A stretch of 6,703 bases of DNA from DATIYW01 sp035517415 (GTDB lineage: Bacteria > Acidobacteriota > Thermoanaerobaculia > Thermoanaerobaculales > Thermoanaerobaculaceae): positions 1-6,703 of the forward strand of contig DATIYW010000210.1 of the NCBI GenBank assembly GCA_035517415.1, given 5' to 3'. Shown here one piece after another: positions 4,632-6,703 of this stretch (its first letter is position 1; every line of letters begins with the position of its first letter). Position numbers and translations under genes: made by a program. The notes below the pieces were generated by a model. It did not search any database. It was not told where the DNA came from and saw only the letters and a list, made by a program, of their open reading frames with translations.

Positions 4632-5957
4632 TCACCCCCGCGACAACCCCTGCGCGGCGCGGCCGACGCTGTCGTAGAGGTAGCCCTTCTCGCGCATCTT
4701 CGCCGGCTCACAGACGTTGCGAAGGTCGACGATCCGCTTCGCCTTGAGGGTCGAGGCGAGCCGGTCGAAGTCGAGCGAGCGGAACTGGTTCCACTCGGTC
4801 AGGATGACCAGGCAGTCGGCGCCCGCCGCCGCCTCGTACTCGTCGGCGCAGTAGGTCACAGCGGCGGGCAGCACGTCGCGGGCGTTCTCCATCGCGGCGG
4901 GGTCGTAGGCGCGCAGCGCCGCGCCCTCGGCCGCGAGCGCCGCGAGGATGGGGATCGCCGCCGCCTCGCGCATGTCGTCGGTCTCCGGCTTGAACGAGAG
5001 CCCGAGCACGCCGATCGTCAGCCCCGCCACCGATCCGCCGCAGGCGGCGCGGACCTTGGCCGCCATGCGCCGCTTCACCTGCTCGTTGACCTCGATCACC
5101 GTGTCGACGATCGCGAACGGGCGGCCGGCCTTGCGTGCGATCTCGGAGAGCGCGTTGGTGTCCTTCGGGAAGCACGAGCCGCCGTAGCCCGGGCCCGGAT
5201 GGAGGAACTTCGGGCCGATGCGGCGGTCCAGGCCCATCCCCTTGGCGACGTGGTGGACGTCGGCGCCGAGTAGCTCGCACAGCTCGGCGACCTCGTTGAT
5301 GAAGGTGATCTTGGTGGCGAGGAACGCGTTGGAGGCGTACTTGATCAGCTCCGAAGACTCGACGTTGGTGATCACGAACGGCGTCTCGATCAGGTAGAGC
5401 GGCGCGTAGATGTCCTTCATGATCGCGATCGCCTGCGGGTCGCGGGCGCCGATCACGACCCGGTCGGGGCGCATGAAGTCGCCGATCGCCGAGCCCTCGC
5501 GCAGGAACTCGGGATTCGACACCACCGAGAACGCGTGCTTGCCGTTGGCGTTCCTGATCACCTGCTCGATCAGCTGGCCGGTGCCGATCGGTACCGTCGA
5601 CTTCGTCACCACGACCTTGTAACCGTTCATGTACTTCGCGATCGCCTCCGCGACCTCGACCACGTAGGTGAGGTCGGCGGAGCCGTCCTCCTTCGGCGGC
5701 GTGCCGACGGCGATGAAGATCGCGAGCGACTTCTCGATCGCCTCTTTGAGCTCGGTCGTGAAGTGGAGGCGGCCGGACTTCTCGTTCTTCGCCACCAGCG
5801 CGTCGAGCCCCGGCTCGTAGATCGGGATCTTGCCGGATTTGAGCATCTCGATCTTGCGCGCGTCCTTGTCGACGCAGGTCACGTCCATGCCGAAGTCGGC
5901 AAGGCACGCGCCGGTCACGAGGCCGACGTAGCCGCTCCCAACCACCGCGATGTGCAT
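4632..5957 (-). CDS. ugd: UDP-glucose 6-dehydrogenase
   Basis: This 441-residue enzyme oxidises UDP-glucose to UDP-glucuronate with two NAD+, feeding capsule, exopolysaccharide or modified lipid A synthesis in the cytoplasm. The N-terminal Rossmann domain opens MHIAVVGSGYVGLVTGACLA, with the NAD-binding GxGYVG. The central segment includes VVTKSTVPIGT and SNPEFLREGSAI. The catalytic Cys is C262 in FLHPGPGYGGSCFPKDT; K206, N210 (ELIKYASNAF) and D266 complete the active site. The C-terminal domain includes GLSFKPETDDMREA and LTEWNQFRSLD. Length and motifs are fully normal. The ATG at 5957 has GGAGGT (5966-5961) three bases upstream. It is convergent with sodA and divergent from a methyltransferase gene; no glycosyltransferase or polysaccharide gene is adjacent, so the destination of UDP-glucuronate is not shown here. 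Copy C of the heptamer repeat follows its stop. Confidence 0.97.
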   Translation of the reverse strand: MHIAVVGSGYVGLVTGACLADFGMDVTCVDKDARKIEMLKSGKIPIYEPGLDALVAKNEKSGRLHFTTELKEAIEKSLAIFIAVGTPPKEDGSADLTYVVEVAEAIAKYMNGYKVVVTKSTVPIGTGQLIEQVIRNANGKHAFSVVSNPEFLREGSAIGDFMRPDRVVIGARDPQAIAIMKDIYAPLYLIETPFVITNVESSELIKYASNAFLATKITFINEVAELCELLGADVHHVAKGMGLDRRIGPKFLHPGPGYGGSCFPKDTNALSEIARKAGRPFAIVDTVIEVNEQVKRRMAAKVRAACGGSVAGLTIGVLGLSFKPETDDMREAAAIPILAALAAEGAALRAYDPAAMENARDVLPAAVTYCADEYEAAAGADCLVILTEWNQFRSLDFDRLASTLKAKRIVDLRNVCEPAKMREKGYLYDSVGRAAQGLSRG

Positions 5958-5991
5958 GGGACCTCCGAACGCGCCTGGCGGCGCGCGGGGA

Positions 5992-6020
5992 ATTCTACCA
6001 GCCGGCGCGCCGCCGGTCTC
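5992..6020 (-). promoter_or_regulatory. Possible sigma-70-type promoter for ugd
   Basis: On the minus strand, TAGAAT (5997-5992) matches the -10 consensus at five of six positions and lies in the only AT-rich patch of the region. Seventeen bases upstream, GAGACC (6020-6015) keeps only the GAC core of a -35 box. Transcription would start near 5985, giving a leader of about 28 bases that carries the GGAGGT ribosome-binding site. The -10 is credible; the -35 is weak. Confidence 0.4.
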
Positions 6021-6080
6021 GGTCGATCTCGGACGGCGCGCGGTGGCGTCTCAGGTCGCCCTCCGCCTCCGGCCTGGCCG

Positions 6081-6100
6081 TGGTCCGGTCTCCCGGACTA
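6081..6100. other. Hairpin in the ugd-methyltransferase divergent region
   Basis: GTCCGG (6083-6088) and CCGGAC (6093-6098) form a perfect six-base stem with a TCTC loop. A G-T wobble (6082-6099) and a T-A pair (6081-6100) lengthen it to eight. It is centred about 94 bases upstream of the methyltransferase ATG. It may be an operator-like dyad or a leader hairpin. No upstream transcript is known that it would terminate, so no role is assigned. Confidence 0.3.
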
Positions 6101-6184
6101 TTCTCGGCGCCTGTGCCGCGGCCGGCGCGTCGCGGGCCCGAGTCGTCAGCGCGCGTATGGCGACGGTGCGGTGCTGGAGGGCGG

Positions 6185-6703
6185 ATGCCCGATTTCGAGC
6201 GGGACCTGGCGGCGATCCACGAGGCGGCGTTCGGCGACCTGGCGATCGCCGCGGGAGGCCACCTCGTCGCGCTGCTGCGCTCACGCGGGTTCCGCGCCGG
6301 CCGGATTGCGGAGTTGGGGTGCGGCGGCGGCCGGCTCGCGGCGATCGCGATCGAGGCGGGATACGACGTCTCGGGCTTCGACCTCTCTCCCGCGATGGTG
6401 GAGATGGCGCGCGCCCGGGCGCCGCGTGGCTCGTTCGCGGTCGGCTCGCGCGACGACGTCGCGCTGCCGCCTTGCGTCGCGGTCGCCGCGGTCGGCGAGG
6501 TGGTCAACTACGTCGCCGAGCCCGGCGCCGGGGCCGCGATGCTGTCGGGCCTGATCTCGAGGGTCCGCGCGGCACTCGCTCCAGGCGGCGTGTTCCTCTT
6601 CGACGCCGCCGAGCCGGGACGCGGCGCCGGAGCCGCCTCCAGACATTGGGAGGCGGAGCACTGGGCGATTCTCGTCGACGTCGAGGAGCCGCCGAGATCC
6701 CGG
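6185..6703 (+). CDS. Class I SAM-dependent methyltransferase, N-terminal part
   Basis: The gene is open at the right edge; 173 codons are visible. A helical N-terminus (residues 1-36: FERDLAAIHEAAFGDLA and onward) leads into motif I, IAELGCGGGRLA (41-52), the glycine-rich SAM-binding loop. An acidic strand end follows in VSGFDLSPAMVEMA (D66, expected to bind the SAM ribose hydroxyls). Then come a motif IV-like VAAVGEVVNYV (100-110), a helix, and LAPGGVFLFDAAEPG (131-145), the usual post-IV strand. This is the Methyltransf_25/11-like fold; the substrate cannot be told from the visible part. The ATG at 6185 follows GGAGGG (6176-6181) by three bases, and no better in-frame start lies upstream. 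It diverges from ugd across 227 bases. A role in modifying a small molecule is as likely as any other. No active-site residue is obviously missing. Confidence 0.86.
   Translation, partial: MPDFERDLAAIHEAAFGDLAIAAGGHLVALLRSRGFRAGRIAELGCGGGRLAAIAIEAGYDVSGFDLSPAMVEMARARAPRGSFAVGSRDDVALPPCVAVAAVGEVVNYVAEPGAGAAMLSGLISRVRAALAPGGVFLFDAAEPGRGAGAASRHWEAEHWAILVDVEEPPRSR

Noticed and set aside
3936..5273. Long plus-strand frame running from inside sodA through the intergenic spacer into antisense ugd
   Set aside because: It crosses the sodA stop, the heptamer repeats and a convergent gene; its proline-rich middle is simply the translated repeat. The long frames at 1953-3104 (+) and 4708-5907 (-) are rejected likewise as shadows of mtaD and ugd.

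Overview
This is a GC-rich (roughly 70% by eye), densely coded bacterial chromosomal segment. It holds eight protein genes, two of them cut by the window edges. The first gene is the tail of an LpxL/HtrB-type lipid A acyltransferase, which points to a Gram-negative, lipopolysaccharide-making organism. High GC, a PilZ protein, UDP-glucose dehydrogenase and GC-rich heptamer repeats between genes would fit Acidobacteriota (Thermoanaerobaculia-like) or the former Deltaproteobacteria. That placement is an inference, because no rRNA or other phylogenetic marker is present.

Layout, left to right: (1) 3' end of a lipid A acyltransferase, +, 1-225. (2) A tightly coupled envelope pair, + strand: LemA-family membrane protein (292-882) and TPM-domain protein with a glycine-rich tail (886-1611). 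(3) MtaD-type 5'-methylthioadenosine/S-adenosylhomocysteine deaminase, +, with a GTG start (1690-3015). (4) A PilZ-domain protein on the - strand (3055-3561), tail-to-tail with mtaD. (5) Mn-type superoxide dismutase, + (3793-4407), divergent from the PilZ gene. (6) UDP-glucose 6-dehydrogenase, - (4632-5957), tail-to-tail with the dismutase. (7) The start of a class I SAM-dependent methyltransferase, + (6185 to beyond the window end), divergent from ugd.

The genes are mostly housekeeping or envelope functions and do not form one pathway. The acyltransferase, LemA/TPM and Ugd relate to the cell envelope or surface polysaccharide. MtaD recycles the by-products of SAM use, SodA removes superoxide, and PilZ probably reads cyclic-di-GMP. 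No mobile element, CRISPR array, tRNA or rRNA was seen. The intergenic gaps (66, 78, 39, about 230, 224 and 227 bases) are all under 300 bases.

The most unusual signal is non-coding. A 7-base tandem repeat with consensus GGGGTCC occurs at three gene 3' ends (after the TPM gene, sodA and ugd). It begins 0-7 bases from the stop codon and is always G-rich on the coding strand. Two of the copies meet canonical G-quadruplex spacing. The sodA and ugd copies face each other and form an inverted repeat around a lower-GC (about 61%) spacer with two internal hairpins.
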